Assembly (NCBI GenBank): GCA_030835125.1
Contig: JAUQWM010000021.1
Location: 24,768-88,767, forward strand
Source of the DNA: Gemmatimonadaceae bacterium
Lineage (GTDB): Bacteria; Gemmatimonadota; Gemmatimonadetes; Gemmatimonadales; Gemmatimonadaceae
Length of the DNA stretch: 64,000 bases
Direction of reading: 5' to 3'
Position numbers and translations under genes: made by a program. A model generated the notes under the pieces. The model saw only the letters and a list, made by a program, of their open reading frames with translations, did no database searches and was not told the DNA's origin. This document shows positions 53,482 through 63,145 of this stretch, piece by piece; within the stretch, counting starts at the first letter, position 1, and every line of letters starts with the position of its first letter.

Positions 53482-55758
53482 ATGCGAACGCTCAATGCCG
53501 CGCTGCTCTCGATCCTCTTCTCGGCGACCGCCGGTGCCCAGGGAAGGCTCATTCCCCGACCCTGCCCGGTTCCGGTCCCGGTGTGCGTCGAGGGACGATG
53601 CCCCGAAGTCCCGGTCCGCAGCTGCATCGCGGCCAACGCCATCATCCGCACATCGAGCCAGGTGCGGGTGGACATGGTGAACCGCGTCCTGCGGTACGAG
53701 GTCACCGAGACGTTCCTGAACACGGGTCGCGCACTCGGGGAAGCCGACTACCTGTTCCCGTTGCCGGGCGGGTCGGCGTTCGAGGACCTGAAGCTGTCGA
53801 TCAACGGTGAGCTGGTGTCGGGTGAGACGATGAATGCGACCGACGCCCGTCGCATCTACGAGGACATCGTGCGACGGCAGCGCGATCCCGCACTGGTCGA
53901 ATGGATGGGCGCGGGCCTGCTGCGGGCCCGGATCTTCCCCATCAATCCGGGTGAGGAGAAGAAGGTCGTGGTGCGCTTCCAGGCGATCGCGCAGCGCGAG
54001 GGGGACGCACTTCGGGTGGACTACGTGCGGGGGACCGAACCCGCCGCGCAGCCCGGCACCATGCCGATCGTCCGGGGTGGCGCCCCGGATGACGACACCG
54101 AGGTCGCCAACACGTTCGCGCTGACCTGGGATGGCTCGGCCGACTACGGCGCGCCGTACTCCCCCACGCATCGACTGCGCGTGCGCGAGCGCGGCGGGCG
54201 TCGCACCGTGACGGCAACGGGCGATGGGCGCGAGGTGACGATCCTCCTGCCATTGCGAAGGGCCGCGACGGCCTCGGTCTCCGTGCTGACGCACCGCCAG
54301 GAAGGAGAACAGGGTTTCGCGCTCATCACCATCACGCCGCCATCCGCGGAGTCGCGGCCAACGCCGCGAGACCTCACCTTCGTGCTCGATGTCTCCGGGT
54401 CGATGCGCGGACAGAAGATGGAGCAGGCGAAGGCCGCGGGTCATGCCTTGCTGGCGTCTCTCGCGCGCAACGACCGGTTCCGGCTGATCGACTTCGCCAC
54501 CGACGTCAACAGCTTCCGTGACGGGTTCGTGCCGGCGACTCCCGAAAACCTGCGCGCGGCCCGTCGCTACCTCGACGGGTTGCGTGCCGAGGGGTCGACG
54601 AACATCTCCGGGGCGCTGCTGGAAGCGCTGGATGTCCGCAGCGACGGAGAGCGGCTGCCGCTGGTGGTCTTCCTGACCGACGGCGAGCCGACGGTGGGTG
54701 AGCGCGACCCCGACGCGATCGCTGCGCTGGCGGCGCGCCATCGCGGCGACGTCCGGCTGTTCACGGTTGGTGTCAGTGCCGACGTGAACTCGTCGCTGAT
54801 CGAGCGGCTGGCCGTCGACGGACGGGGCACGGCGCATTTCGTCCGCGCCGGCGAGGACGTGGAGCGCCCGGTCGCGCTGCTGGCATCGCGCCTGACGAAT
54901 CCGGTCCTCACGGACGTGCGGGTCCGGGTGGACGGCGTGCGCCTGTCTCGCGTCCTGCCGGCCGCGCCGCTCGACATCTTCGCGGGCCAGGACCTGGTCC
55001 TGCTGGCCCGGTACGAGGGCGATGGGGAGGCCACCGTCCGCATCGAGGGTCGTTCGGCGGCGGGCCGCGTGTCGTGGAGCAGCCAGGCCCGGTTCAGCCG
55101 GCGCACCACGGCCAACGCGTTCGTGCCGCGGCTGTGGGCTTCCCAGCGCATCGGGTGGCTGGCGGCGGGGAAGCGCCGTGGCGTCGGGAGTGCCGAAGTG
55201 GACGCCGAGATCAAGGCGTTAGGCGAGCGGTACGGGATACCGACCGAGTTCTCGTCGTACCTGGTCCTGGAGCCGGGGATGCAGGTGGACCGGGCGCGCC
55301 GCGATGCACAGTTGCAGGCGGGTGTCGGGTCCGCCGCGGACGCGAGCCGTCCCGCGATGGCGCCCCGCCCGGCATCGGTGGCACCGGCCAATGAAGCACG
55401 ATTCGAGATGGCGAAGCAGGCGGCGGCGCAGCGCGTCGCCACGTCGCTCGCCGAGGTCGACTCGATGTCCGCGGCCGGTGGGGCGGCCGGCATGCGCCAG
55501 GTGGGCACCCGGCAGTTCGTCCAGCAGGGAAGTGTCTGGACCGACCAGCGCTATGTTCCCACGCAGCGAACGGTGCAGGTGAAGGCCTTTTCCCCGCTGT
55601 ACTTCGAGCTGCTGGGCAAGCTCGACGGCCTGCGGGAGGCACTCGTGCTCGGAGACAGGGTGCTCGTCGCAGGGACGAAGGTGGCAATCCAGGTGGGCCC
55701 GGATGGACTGGAACGCATGACGCCGCAACAGGTGCTCGATCTCATGAAGGCCTGGTAG
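53482..55758 (+). CDS. VIT and von Willebrand A domain protein
   Basis: The 758-residue protein has a Sec signal peptide (A-L-L-S-I-L-F-S-A-T-A-G-A-Q), a VIT domain (about 45-175, with Y-L-F-P-L-P-G-G-S-A-F), and a VWA domain (about 295-470). The metal-ion site is D-V-S-G-S (Asp303). A C-terminal region of roughly 250 residues of low complexity and beta structure follows. VIT-VWA proteins are adhesion or envelope-scaffold proteins of unknown ligand. The ATG at 53482 gives the signal peptide. The gene ends 3 bases before an ECF sigma factor, forming a sensor-like operon. CGTTAGGC at 55217 encodes Ala-Leu-Gly. Confidence 0.82.
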   Translation: MRTLNAALLSILFSATAGAQGRLIPRPCPVPVPVCVEGRCPEVPVRSCIAANAIIRTSSQVRVDMVNRVLRYEVTETFLNTGRALGEADYLFPLPGGSAFEDLKLSINGELVSGETMNATDARRIYEDIVRRQRDPALVEWMGAGLLRARIFPINPGEEKKVVVRFQAIAQREGDALRVDYVRGTEPAAQPGTMPIVRGGAPDDDTEVANTFALTWDGSADYGAPYSPTHRLRVRERGGRRTVTATGDGREVTILLPLRRAATASVSVLTHRQEGEQGFALITITPPSAESRPTPRDLTFVLDVSGSMRGQKMEQAKAAGHALLASLARNDRFRLIDFATDVNSFRDGFVPATPENLRAARRYLDGLRAEGSTNISGALLEALDVRSDGERLPLVVFLTDGEPTVGERDPDAIAALAARHRGDVRLFTVGVSADVNSSLIERLAVDGRGTAHFVRAGEDVERPVALLASRLTNPVLTDVRVRVDGVRLSRVLPAAPLDIFAGQDLVLLARYEGDGEATVRIEGRSAAGRVSWSSQARFSRRTTANAFVPRLWASQRIGWLAAGKRRGVGSAEVDAEIKALGERYGIPTEFSSYLVLEPGMQVDRARRDAQLQAGVGSAADASRPAMAPRPASVAPANEARFEMAKQAAAQRVATSLAEVDSMSAAGGAAGMRQVGTRQFVQQGSVWTDQRYVPTQRTVQVKAFSPLYFELLGKLDGLREALVLGDRVLVAGTKVAIQVGPDGLERMTPQQVLDLMKAW

Positions 55759-55761
55759 CGG

Positions 55762-56292
55762 ATGCTCGACGAGGAGCTGGAGCGGCTCTTTCGCCTCTAC
55801 CACGGCCCGCTGGTGCGGTACCTGACCCGCCGGCTGGGCGATCGCGACTGGGCCGAAGAGGTCGCGCAGGAGGTGTTCCTGCGCGCCCTCCGCCAGGACT
55901 CGCTGGTCAGTGAACGATCCTGGCTGTTTGCCGTCGCCACGAACATGGTGCGCGACGAGGCGCGCCGGTCGGAGCGCCAGCGGCGGCACCTCCAGGTGCT
56001 CGCCGAGCAGGAGCGGGAGACCATGGTGGAACCCGGTCCCACGAACGCGGAGCGGGCGCATGAAGTGGCGTTGGCGCGTGAGGCGCTGCAGTCGCTGGCC
56101 GAGAAGGATCGGCTGGCCCTGTTGATGCGCGAGGAAGGACTCAACTACGAGGAGATCGCCGCGGCGCTCGAGCTGTCGGTGGGCTCGGTGGGAACCACGC
56201 TGGCGCGCGCGCGACGACGACTGGCGGAGACGTGGGAATCCCTGCAAGCCGGGGAAGGACGGCGGACCGCCGGCGGGAGTGACAATGGCTGA
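55762..56292 (+). CDS. ECF-type sigma-70 factor
   Basis: The 176-residue protein has sigma region 2 (about 10-70, with D-R-D-W-A-E-E-V-A-Q-E-V-F) and region 4 (about 110-160, Y-E-E-I-A-A-A-L-E-L-S-V-G-S-V-G-T-T-L-A). The ATG at 55762 follows the VWA gene by 3 bases, so both are co-translated. Its stop overlaps the start of a zinc-finger anti-sigma gene. The expected mechanism is sequestration by that anti-sigma until an envelope signal releases it. Confidence 0.88.
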   Translation: MLDEELERLFRLYHGPLVRYLTRRLGDRDWAEEVAQEVFLRALRQDSLVSERSWLFAVATNMVRDEARRSERQRRHLQVLAEQERETMVEPGPTNAERAHEVALAREALQSLAEKDRLALLMREEGLNYEEIAAALELSVGSVGTTLARARRRLAETWESLQAGEGRRTAGGSDNG

Positions 56293-57460
56293 CACGATGA
56301 ACGAGCATCTCGACGAAGGGACGATCCACGCCTGGCTCGACGGCGCCCTGACGCCTGACGAGTCGGAACGTGTCGAGCGACACGCGGCGTCCTGCGCGGC
56401 GTGTGGCGAGGCGGTGGCCGAGGCACGGGGACTGGTGGCGGCCTCGTCCCGGATCCTGTCGTCGCTGGACGATGTCGCGGCCGGGGTCATTCCCGGAACG
56501 CGCGGCCGCGGCGACCAGCTCGCGGCGTTGCGCGCGCGCCGCGAAGCCGCGCGGCCGCGGCCCTGGTGGCGTCGCCGCGAGTTCGCGGTGGCGGCGTCGC
56601 TGGTGCTGGTGGCGGGGACCTGGTCGATGGCGCTGCGGCGCGGCGTCGAGCAGAGCGTCGACGGGGTGGCGCCGGTTGCCGGAATGGTGCGCCAGGCTGC
56701 GGACAGCCAGCCCGGGAGCCGCGTTGCCAGCGCGGAAGCGGGACCGGGTGCGGCGCGGGATGCGCGCGTCGGCATCACGCAGGCGCCTGTGCGCGCGCCC
56801 TCACCCTCACCCTCATCGGCACTGGCGCTGGCGAAGCGCGAAGCGGGCGACGTGGCAGGACGAGGTGCTGCCACCACCACGCCACCGGCCAACGAAGCCC
56901 GTCGCGACGACATCGATGCCGGGGCATCCCGGGCCGCGACCGAGATGGCGCGTCAGCAGGCGGTGGCACAGAACCAGGCTATGACCGTTCCCGCGCCCCA
57001 GCAGCAGGCGCCGCTGCGCCTCGATTCGTTGCGGGTCCGCCAGCGCGAGGCCGACCGCCGGGAGCTGGGACTGGCGGCACGCACCGACGCCGCGAGTCGC
57101 GCGGGTTTCCTGGCGGCGAAGGCCGTCGCGGATGACGCGGTGGCTGAGTGCTACGCGATTCGCGAAGTCGACCTGCCGGAGATCCGGGTGCTGGGCGTTC
57201 CCGAGGCGATCCGCCTCGTGCCCGCCGGCGACACCGGCGTGACAGCGACGGTGGCGGGGACGCCCGTCGAGGGCCTCACGCTGGGTGCGCGCTTCGTCGG
57301 GAGGGGCACGGACCTGGTCGAGCTGGTGGTTCGTCGTCCGGTCGACTCGACGGTCGTGCGGTTCTCGCGTTCCGTCGTTGCGCCAGCGCCGGCACTGACC
57401 TCGACCGAGCGGTCCGCCGGCGTGAAGGTGGTCGCTGCCGCGAGGATCGTCTGCCCGTGA
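56285..57460 (+). CDS. zinc-finger anti-sigma factor with long extracytoplasmic region
   Basis: The 391-residue protein starts with a zf-HC2/ZAS module (R-H-A-A-S-C-A-A-C-G) that should bind the neighbouring sigma factor. One transmembrane helix (about 97-115) follows, then an Ala/Gln/Arg-rich extracytoplasmic region and a folded C-terminal domain. The ATG at 56285 has GGGAG at 56275-56279 with a 5-base spacer; a GTG at 56279 is also in frame. It overlaps the sigma factor stop. It probably senses envelope state and controls the upstream VIT-VWA gene. Confidence 0.83.
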   Translation: MADTMNEHLDEGTIHAWLDGALTPDESERVERHAASCAACGEAVAEARGLVAASSRILSSLDDVAAGVIPGTRGRGDQLAALRARREAARPRPWWRRREFAVAASLVLVAGTWSMALRRGVEQSVDGVAPVAGMVRQAADSQPGSRVASAEAGPGAARDARVGITQAPVRAPSPSPSSALALAKREAGDVAGRGAATTTPPANEARRDDIDAGASRAATEMARQQAVAQNQAMTVPAPQQQAPLRLDSLRVRQREADRRELGLAARTDAASRAGFLAAKAVADDAVAECYAIREVDLPEIRVLGVPEAIRLVPAGDTGVTATVAGTPVEGLTLGARFVGRGTDLVELVVRRPVDSTVVRFSRSVVAPAPALTSTERSAGVKVVAAARIVCP

Positions 57461-57487
57461 GGCTGGCTGGCGACAACCCGCTCGCCG

Positions 57488-58564
57488 TCAGGTCCGGTTG
57501 TTCAGCGCCCTCATGACGGTGCGTCCGGCGGCGAAGGCGCCGAGCAGTACGTAGATGTAGTACGAGTAGAAGCGCCACCAGATCAGCGACGCCGCGAGGA
57601 CATCCTGCGGCAGCACGTCGCGCATGATCGCGCTGAACCCGAACTCCATCGCGCCGCCGCCCGCCGGCGCCGGGATCAGCGCCCCGCCGTACAGCAGCAC
57701 GAGCGGCCAGAGGATCAGCGACGTCAGGCTCACGGGCGCATCGAACGACAGGATGATCGCCGGGAGCACCATCAGCCGGCCGCAGATGTGCGCGACGGAG
57801 CAGACCAGCGCCCCCAGCATCAACGGCAGGCTCGCGTGCCGCAACGCGTCGACACTCTCGCGCAGGTGCCGCAGTCCCACCTGCACGCGGCGCCAGAAGC
57901 CCGCGCCGATGCCCAGCGTGCGGGCCCAGGGCGGGGTCGGGCCATGCGCCCGGCGGCGAGAGACCAGCCAGGAAGCTGCGCCCAGGCCGAGCACGATCGT
58001 CGCGTAACCCCCGACCATCGCCGCGACTCCCTTCAGCGCGCCGCTGGCGGGAAGCACCAGCAGCAGCACCCCGGCGATGATCACGAGCGACAGCAACTCG
58101 ACGAACAGCTCCAGGAACAGCACGAGGAGCGCGCGCGCGGCCGGGACGCCGGCCTCGCGCAGGACGAGGAACCGCGCCGGCTCGGCGCCGGTCCGCGCCG
58201 GCGTGATCGCGGTCGCGAAGTCCCCGCCGAGCGTGGCCCGGGCCGCGGTGCCGAGGGGCAGCGGGATGCCGCAGGCACGCGCCGAGAAGGCGATCTTGGC
58301 GCTGCGCAGCGTCAGCTCGAAGGCGACGGCGCCTAACGCCAGCGCGTGGGACCACCAGGGAAGGCCGAGCGGGAGCCCGCCTTCGGGCCAGTGTGAACCG
58401 ATGACCCACAGGGCGACGCCGGCTGCGGCGGCGAAGGACCCGATGACCAGCAGCCAGCGCAGGGGACTCAAGCAGGATGGGAGAGGGAGGAGTTGGGCGC
58501 GCGAACCACACGATGGCCCTCGCGGAACTGATCGTAATGGTGCGCACCCGCGGCCCGCAGGCAC
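57488..58564 (-). CDS. UPF0104/lysyl-phosphatidylglycerol synthase-like membrane protein
   Basis: The 358-residue maximum product is an integral membrane protein with 7-9 hydrophobic segments and the motif G-G-D-F-A-T-A-I-T-P-A-R-T-G-A-E-P of the UPF0104/LPG-synthase membrane domain family. Some members move or modify lipids or polyprenyl carriers; this one is uncharacterised. The first 31 residues look unnatural; a TTG at 58471 gives a start one helix upstream and is likely the real one. No ribosome binding site was seen. The gene converges on the anti-sigma gene with a 27-base gap. CGTTAGGC at 58331 encodes Ala-Leu-Gly. Confidence 0.75.
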   Translation of the reverse strand: MPAGRGCAPLRSVPRGPSCGSRAQLLPLPSCLSPLRWLLVIGSFAAAAGVALWVIGSHWPEGGLPLGLPWWSHALALGAVAFELTLRSAKIAFSARACGIPLPLGTAARATLGGDFATAITPARTGAEPARFLVLREAGVPAARALLVLFLELFVELLSLVIIAGVLLLVLPASGALKGVAAMVGGYATIVLGLGAASWLVSRRRAHGPTPPWARTLGIGAGFWRRVQVGLRHLRESVDALRHASLPLMLGALVCSVAHICGRLMVLPAIILSFDAPVSLTSLILWPLVLLYGGALIPAPAGGGAMEFGFSAIMRDVLPQDVLAASLIWWRFYSYYIYVLLGAFAAGRTVMRALNNRT

Positions 58565-58626
58565 CCGGCGTCAGTCAGGCTCGGTTCAGCCTCGCCAGTC
58601 CTTTCCTCTCCCCCAGTGACGTCTCA

Positions 58627-61101
58627 TCAGTTCCGCCCGATCCGGAAGCCGATCGTCATCGTGCGGCCGGCCGTCACCTGCAGGTTGTCGCGCTCGAACC
58701 GCTGGATGTTGGTGAGGTTGTCCACGCGGCCGAACCATTCCACGTCCCGGTTGAGGATGTGGCTGATGGACAGGTACGGGCGCGCGATGCCGGGATATTC
58801 CCGCCAGTAATCCCGGAGGTCATTGACCTCGTCGCTTTCCTGGGCCTCGTCACCGACGTAACGGCTCCAGTCGTACCCGGTCCACGGCCCGATCCAGGAG
58901 CCGCCGACGGTCAGCGTCGTGCGACCGACGTCCCAGCTCAGCGACGCGCCGCCCGACGACGCGGGGACTTCCGGCACCCGGTCGCCGACGGCGAGGTCGC
59001 CGGAGTAGGTGCGCGAGAGCGCGCGCACCCGGCTGTCGGTCAGGCTCAGTGTGCCGTTCATGCGGACCGTTCCCTGCCGAAGCTGCCCCTCGATCTCGGC
59101 GCCGCGGTTGGCGATCTGCCCCACGTTCTGGTACTGGATGGTGCGCCGGTCCTGGATCACCTGCTGGATCAGGCCGCGGGCGACCTGCGAGTAGCCGGTG
59201 ACCGACAGCATCGCGCGATCGCCGGCGAAGACCTCGATGCCCCCCTCGATGCCGGACTGCGTTTCCGGCTCCAGCGCCGCGTTGCCGAGCTGGCGGAACT
59301 TGAGGGTGGCTATGGACTGGCGCGCGCTCGGTGGCGGCGGGCGGATGCCCTTGCCGTAGGCGCCACGCAGCTTCACCGTCGCGCCGCGGACGTCGCGCGT
59401 CACCGCCAGCCCGAGCATCGGCGACCAGGCCGCCCCCAGGTGCTCGCCGAACGTGCTGTTCCAGTCCCCGCGCATGCCCGCGGTCAGGAAGACGGAGCGC
59501 GCCACGTCGAACTTCATCTGGGCGAACACGCCCTGGTTCGAGATCTCGTCATGGTAGAGCGCCGACAGTCCTGCCCCGTCGCCCCCGACGTCCTCGCTGG
59601 TGCCGAGCCGCTCGCGCGACAGGTCGGTGTGGTCGGTGCCCATGGTGAGCGTCGCCCCGCCACTGGTGTTCTCGAACACCCGGAGGGCGGTGCTGAAGCG
59701 GATGGAGGTCTTGGCGGCGCGTTCCCGGGTGGCGCCGAGGAGCGCATCGGCCACGGTGGCCGGCTCGCGCTGCGGCGGGATGGCGCCGTCGTGCCGGTCG
59801 AGTCCGATGACGAGCGTGTGGCGCATGCCCTCGACCGGATTGGCGTCGATCGTCACGCCGTACGTCTCATTCTCGATCCGCTGTTCGCGCAGCACCGACC
59901 GCACCTGCGACAGCAGCGTGTCGGCGCGGAGCAGCGGGTTCTCGGGTGCCGTGAAGCGCACGTCGGCGTAGCGCATCGTGCCCTCGATGCGCACGAAGCC
60001 GGCCAGGTGACGGAACCCGCCATAGGTCGCGCGGTAGCCGGATTCGCCGCCGGGCACGATGCCGCCTGTCGCCGACCACGTGCCGCCGAGGCCTAACGAG
60101 GTGGTGCCGCCGCCGGACGAGACCATGGCCGAGTGGCGCTGCGACGTGATCGCGCCCTCGACGTACCGGCTCCCGACCATGCCGCCCGAGAGCTGGGCGT
60201 CGACGACGGGCCGCCACGCCGCCGACGGCGACCCGCGGCGCGTGATGACGTGCACGACGCCGCTGATGGCGTCCGATCCGTACAGCGCGGATCCCTGCGG
60301 CCCGCGGATGATCTCGATGCGCTCGATGCTGAATGGATCGACGGCGAAGAGCAGGTACGGGCTCGCCAGTTCCACGCCGTCGACGTACGTCTTGAGATAG
60401 TTGGAGGTGAACGAGCTCGAGCCCCGCACCGACCCGATCTGCGCGAACGGCCCGGCGATCCCCAGGTCCCACGCCACGATGCCCGGGATCCCGGAGCGCA
60501 GCAGGTCCTGCATCGACGACGGCCCGAACGCCGCGATCTGGCCGGCCGTCAGTACCGTCACGGCCGACGGCAGCTCGCGCTCGGGAGCACCCGCGGCCGG
60601 CGTCCCCATGACGAGCACGCGGTCCATCACCTGCGCCCGGATCGGCATGCGCTCGATGGCCGGGACCACCCCCGAGGCACTGTCCGGAGCGACGAACGCC
60701 ACCGCCCTCGGGTTCCGCACCAGCACCACGTAGCCCGAGGGTGTCACGACGGCATCGACGTTCGTGCTCGCGAGCGCCTCGCGCAGCACGTCCCCGACCG
60801 GGGTGCGTTCCTTCGACAGCGACACGCGCCGTGCGACCGGGACGACGTCGCTGCTGTAGGAGAGCCGGAGCTGCCCCTCCTGCGCGATCAGGTGGAGCGC
60901 GAGGCCCAGCGGCAGGTCATCGAATCGCACCGTCACCAGGCGCGAGAGCACGTCCCCCTCGGGGCTGTCGCGGCGCGTGCCGCTGTCGACCGCGGCGATG
61001 ATCCGCGCGCCCTGCGCGTGTGCGACCAGCGGCGCCCCGGACAGGAAGACCGCGAGCGCCAGCGTGCGGCGCGACAGTGCGCGCGCCGCCGGGAACGACA
61101 T
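58627..61101 (-). CDS. TonB-dependent receptor with N-terminal STN domain
   Basis: The 824-residue outer-membrane receptor has a signal peptide (A-L-A-V-F-L-S-G-A-P-L-V-A-H-A), an STN (secretin/TonB N-terminal) signalling domain (about 45-125), a plug (about 150-260, with R-I-E-I-I-R-G-P-Q-G-S-A-L-Y-G) and a beta-barrel. STN domains pass the signal of bound ligand to FecR-type anti-sigma proteins. The ATG at 61101 overlaps the FecR stop by one base, so the two are translationally coupled. The ligand is not evident; iron-siderophore or a glycan are the usual choices. CGTTAGGC at 60091 encodes Ser-Leu-Gly. Confidence 0.88.
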   Translation of the reverse strand: MSFPAARALSRRTLALAVFLSGAPLVAHAQGARIIAAVDSGTRRDSPEGDVLSRLVTVRFDDLPLGLALHLIAQEGQLRLSYSSDVVPVARRVSLSKERTPVGDVLREALASTNVDAVVTPSGYVVLVRNPRAVAFVAPDSASGVVPAIERMPIRAQVMDRVLVMGTPAAGAPERELPSAVTVLTAGQIAAFGPSSMQDLLRSGIPGIVAWDLGIAGPFAQIGSVRGSSSFTSNYLKTYVDGVELASPYLLFAVDPFSIERIEIIRGPQGSALYGSDAISGVVHVITRRGSPSAAWRPVVDAQLSGGMVGSRYVEGAITSQRHSAMVSSGGGTTSLGLGGTWSATGGIVPGGESGYRATYGGFRHLAGFVRIEGTMRYADVRFTAPENPLLRADTLLSQVRSVLREQRIENETYGVTIDANPVEGMRHTLVIGLDRHDGAIPPQREPATVADALLGATRERAAKTSIRFSTALRVFENTSGGATLTMGTDHTDLSRERLGTSEDVGGDGAGLSALYHDEISNQGVFAQMKFDVARSVFLTAGMRGDWNSTFGEHLGAAWSPMLGLAVTRDVRGATVKLRGAYGKGIRPPPPSARQSIATLKFRQLGNAALEPETQSGIEGGIEVFAGDRAMLSVTGYSQVARGLIQQVIQDRRTIQYQNVGQIANRGAEIEGQLRQGTVRMNGTLSLTDSRVRALSRTYSGDLAVGDRVPEVPASSGGASLSWDVGRTTLTVGGSWIGPWTGYDWSRYVGDEAQESDEVNDLRDYWREYPGIARPYLSISHILNRDVEWFGRVDNLTNIQRFERDNLQVTAGRTMTIGFRIGRN

Positions 61102-62198
61102 CACGCACCAGCCTCCACCCGGGTCCTCGGTCCGGTCGGCACTGCCGACGGCGAGACGGGCGCCCCGCTGCGGAAGGTGACCACGTTCCCGTTCCGCTCG
61201 ACGCGGATCCCGAGCGACAACTCGACCACCTTGAGGATGTCGTCGAGCGAGTCGCCGATCCGCAGGGTGGTGGTCATGTGCCGCGCGCGAAGCACCGGGT
61301 CGTCGATGCGGACCTGGATGTCGTACCATCGCTCGAGATCACGGCCGACCTCCGCCAGCGGGGCGTCATCGAACACCAGCTCGCCGCGGGTCCACCCCAG
61401 CAGTCGTTCGACATCCTGCTGGCGGCGGATCACCGCATCGCCGGTCGCCGGCATTTCGGCGATGTCCCCGGGCTCCAGGAGCGTACTGTCGGCAATCGCG
61501 CCTTCGCGCCGCACTTCGACAACGCCTTCCGTCACGGCCACGCGAACTCCCTCGTTCGGATAAGCTCGCACCTCGAACGCCGTACCCAGGTCGGTGGCGC
61601 GCGTTCCTGCCGCGTTCACCACGAACGGCCGGGTGGCGTCGTGCCTGACCCGGAGAAACGCCCGTCCCTCGAGGAAGACCTCCCGGCTGCTGCTCCCGAA
61701 GCCGTCGGCCAGTCGCAGCGAACTGTTCGCGCCCAGCATGACCTGCGAGCCATCGGACAGGTCGATCGTGCGCTGTTCGCCGATTCCGGTCCGCGTGACC
61801 GACGCGGTCGACGCGGTCACCGATCCGTCCACCGCCGTCCCCGTGCCGGGGGGCATCCGGAGCACGACGGCCACCACGAGCGCAGCGGCCGCGGCGAGGG
61901 GCACCAGGCGGGCTGCCGTGAACCAGCGGTTCGGAGCGCCCACCTCACGCGGGACCAGCTTCACGATCCCGGGGTCCGCCTTCACGGCACCCAGGCGTGG
62001 GGACAGCCGATTCCAGGCCGCATCGACATTCCACGCCTCACCGGCCCCCGCAGCTTCCCAGCCGCGTCGAAGCGATTCGAGCATCTCGCGATTGGCGGCA
62101 TTGGCATCCGCCCAGCGCTCGATCTCGGCGCGCTCCGTCGCCCCCGATTCCCCGGAGATGTAGCGCGCCAGTCGATCCCAGTCGATGTGGTCAGTCAT
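61101..62198 (-). CDS. FecR-family anti-sigma/sigma regulator
   Basis: The 365-residue protein is a FecR-type regulator: a cytoplasmic N-terminal part (1-85), one transmembrane helix (about 93-110, V-P-L-A-A-A-A-A-L-V-V-A-V-V-L) and a periplasmic FecR beta-domain followed by a DUF4974-like C-terminal region (about 300-365). It should couple the STN receptor signal to an ECF sigma factor. The ATG at 62198 gives a family-like start; the frame stays open upstream without an SD. The cognate sigma factor is probably the divergent gene at 62366. This receptor-first, divergent arrangement is less usual than sigma-FecR-TonB in one direction. Confidence 0.87.
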   Translation of the reverse strand: MTDHIDWDRLARYISGESGATERAEIERWADANAANREMLESLRRGWEAAGAGEAWNVDAAWNRLSPRLGAVKADPGIVKLVPREVGAPNRWFTAARLVPLAAAAALVVAVVLRMPPGTGTAVDGSVTASTASVTRTGIGEQRTIDLSDGSQVMLGANSSLRLADGFGSSSREVFLEGRAFLRVRHDATRPFVVNAAGTRATDLGTAFEVRAYPNEGVRVAVTEGVVEVRREGAIADSTLLEPGDIAEMPATGDAVIRRQQDVERLLGWTRGELVFDDAPLAEVGRDLERWYDIQVRIDDPVLRARHMTTTLRIGDSLDDILKVVELSLGIRVERNGNVVTFRSGAPVSPSAVPTGPRTRVEAGA

Positions 62199-62365
62199 TG
62201 AGGCAACGTGGTTCCAGGCTTGCGGTTCGGCTCTTCGTGTCGTGAGACACCCGCCGGATGCACCTCCCCCTACTCCCCCGGGACCCCCTACGTTGATGGT
62301 CGGTATGTCCGATCGGTAGTCATTGGGGGGAAGGGACGTCGGGCGTGTCCAAGGGGGACCGCCCG

Positions 62366-63004
62366 ATGCATCTGACCCCCGACACCGTGGAGGCCATCGT
62401 CCTCCCAGCCAGACACCTGTCCCGCTTCCCCGCCCGAATGGACGAACCACACGCGCTGCCGGCGAGTGACGCCGAGCTGGTTCGCCGGATCCGGGCAGGG
62501 GACGAACGGGCACTGGAAGTGGTCTTCCGGGCGCACTATGCCGGGATGGCGTCGTTCGTCCAGCGTTTCGTCCGGTCGTCCGACCTGGCGGAGGAGCTGG
62601 TCCAGGACGTCTTCCTGAAGCTCTGGGCCAAGCGCGAGCAGCTTGCCGAGATCGAGACGTTCCGGACGTACCTGTTCCGCGCGGCCCGCAACACCGCGCT
62701 GAACTACCTGCGGCGGGTCAAGCTCGAGCGGAAGTGGCGGGAGGAACAGGGAGTCGACGACGATCCTCCGACCTCGTTCGCGGCGGACGAGGAAACGGCC
62801 GAGCAGGAGGTGGCCGTCGCGGTCCAGGTGGCGATCAACCGCCTGCCGCCGCGGTGCCGCGAGATCTTCCTCCTGAGCCGGGATGGCGGGCTGACCTACG
62901 CCGAGATCGCGCGGTCCCTGGAGATTTCGGTGAAGACGGTGGAGACGCAGATGGGGCGGGCCCTGAAGTCGCTGCGGGCGTCGCTCAGGCACTTCCGGGA
63001 GTGA
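62366..63004 (+). CDS. ECF-type sigma-70 factor, FecI-like
   Basis: The 212-residue protein has sigma region 2 (about 35-95, D-L-A-E-E-L-V-Q-D-V-F-L-K-L-W) and region 4 (about 145-205, Y-A-E-I-A-R-S-L-E-I-S-V-K-T-V-E-T-Q-M). It is divergent from FecR and the TonB receptor and is their likely partner. I chose the ATG at 62366 because AAGGGGG (62351-62357) lies 8 bases before it; a GTG at 62345 and an ATG at 62438 are in frame alternatives. The 168-base spacer to FecR holds the promoters of both. Confidence 0.85.
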   Translation: MHLTPDTVEAIVLPARHLSRFPARMDEPHALPASDAELVRRIRAGDERALEVVFRAHYAGMASFVQRFVRSSDLAEELVQDVFLKLWAKREQLAEIETFRTYLFRAARNTALNYLRRVKLERKWREEQGVDDDPPTSFAADEETAEQEVAVAVQVAINRLPPRCREIFLLSRDGGLTYAEIARSLEISVKTVETQMGRALKSLRASLRHFRE

Positions 63005-63145
63005 CGTGACTGTCAGGGATCGTCATGCGGCGCCGTGTCTCGGAAGCGTGGGAACGGGGAGGTTGGGAGAGCGACGGGGCCGGTCCGCGGAAGTGGCGGC
63101 TGGCCCCGTTGCCAGCCTGCCCACGACGAGCCGTTGGAGGAGTAC

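Noticed and set aside
58477..60096. Plus-strand frame of 539 codons opposite the TonB receptor
   Set aside because: Lies inside the receptor gene, which has plug, STN and barrel features; the frame is Arg/Asp/His-rich with no recognisable domain.
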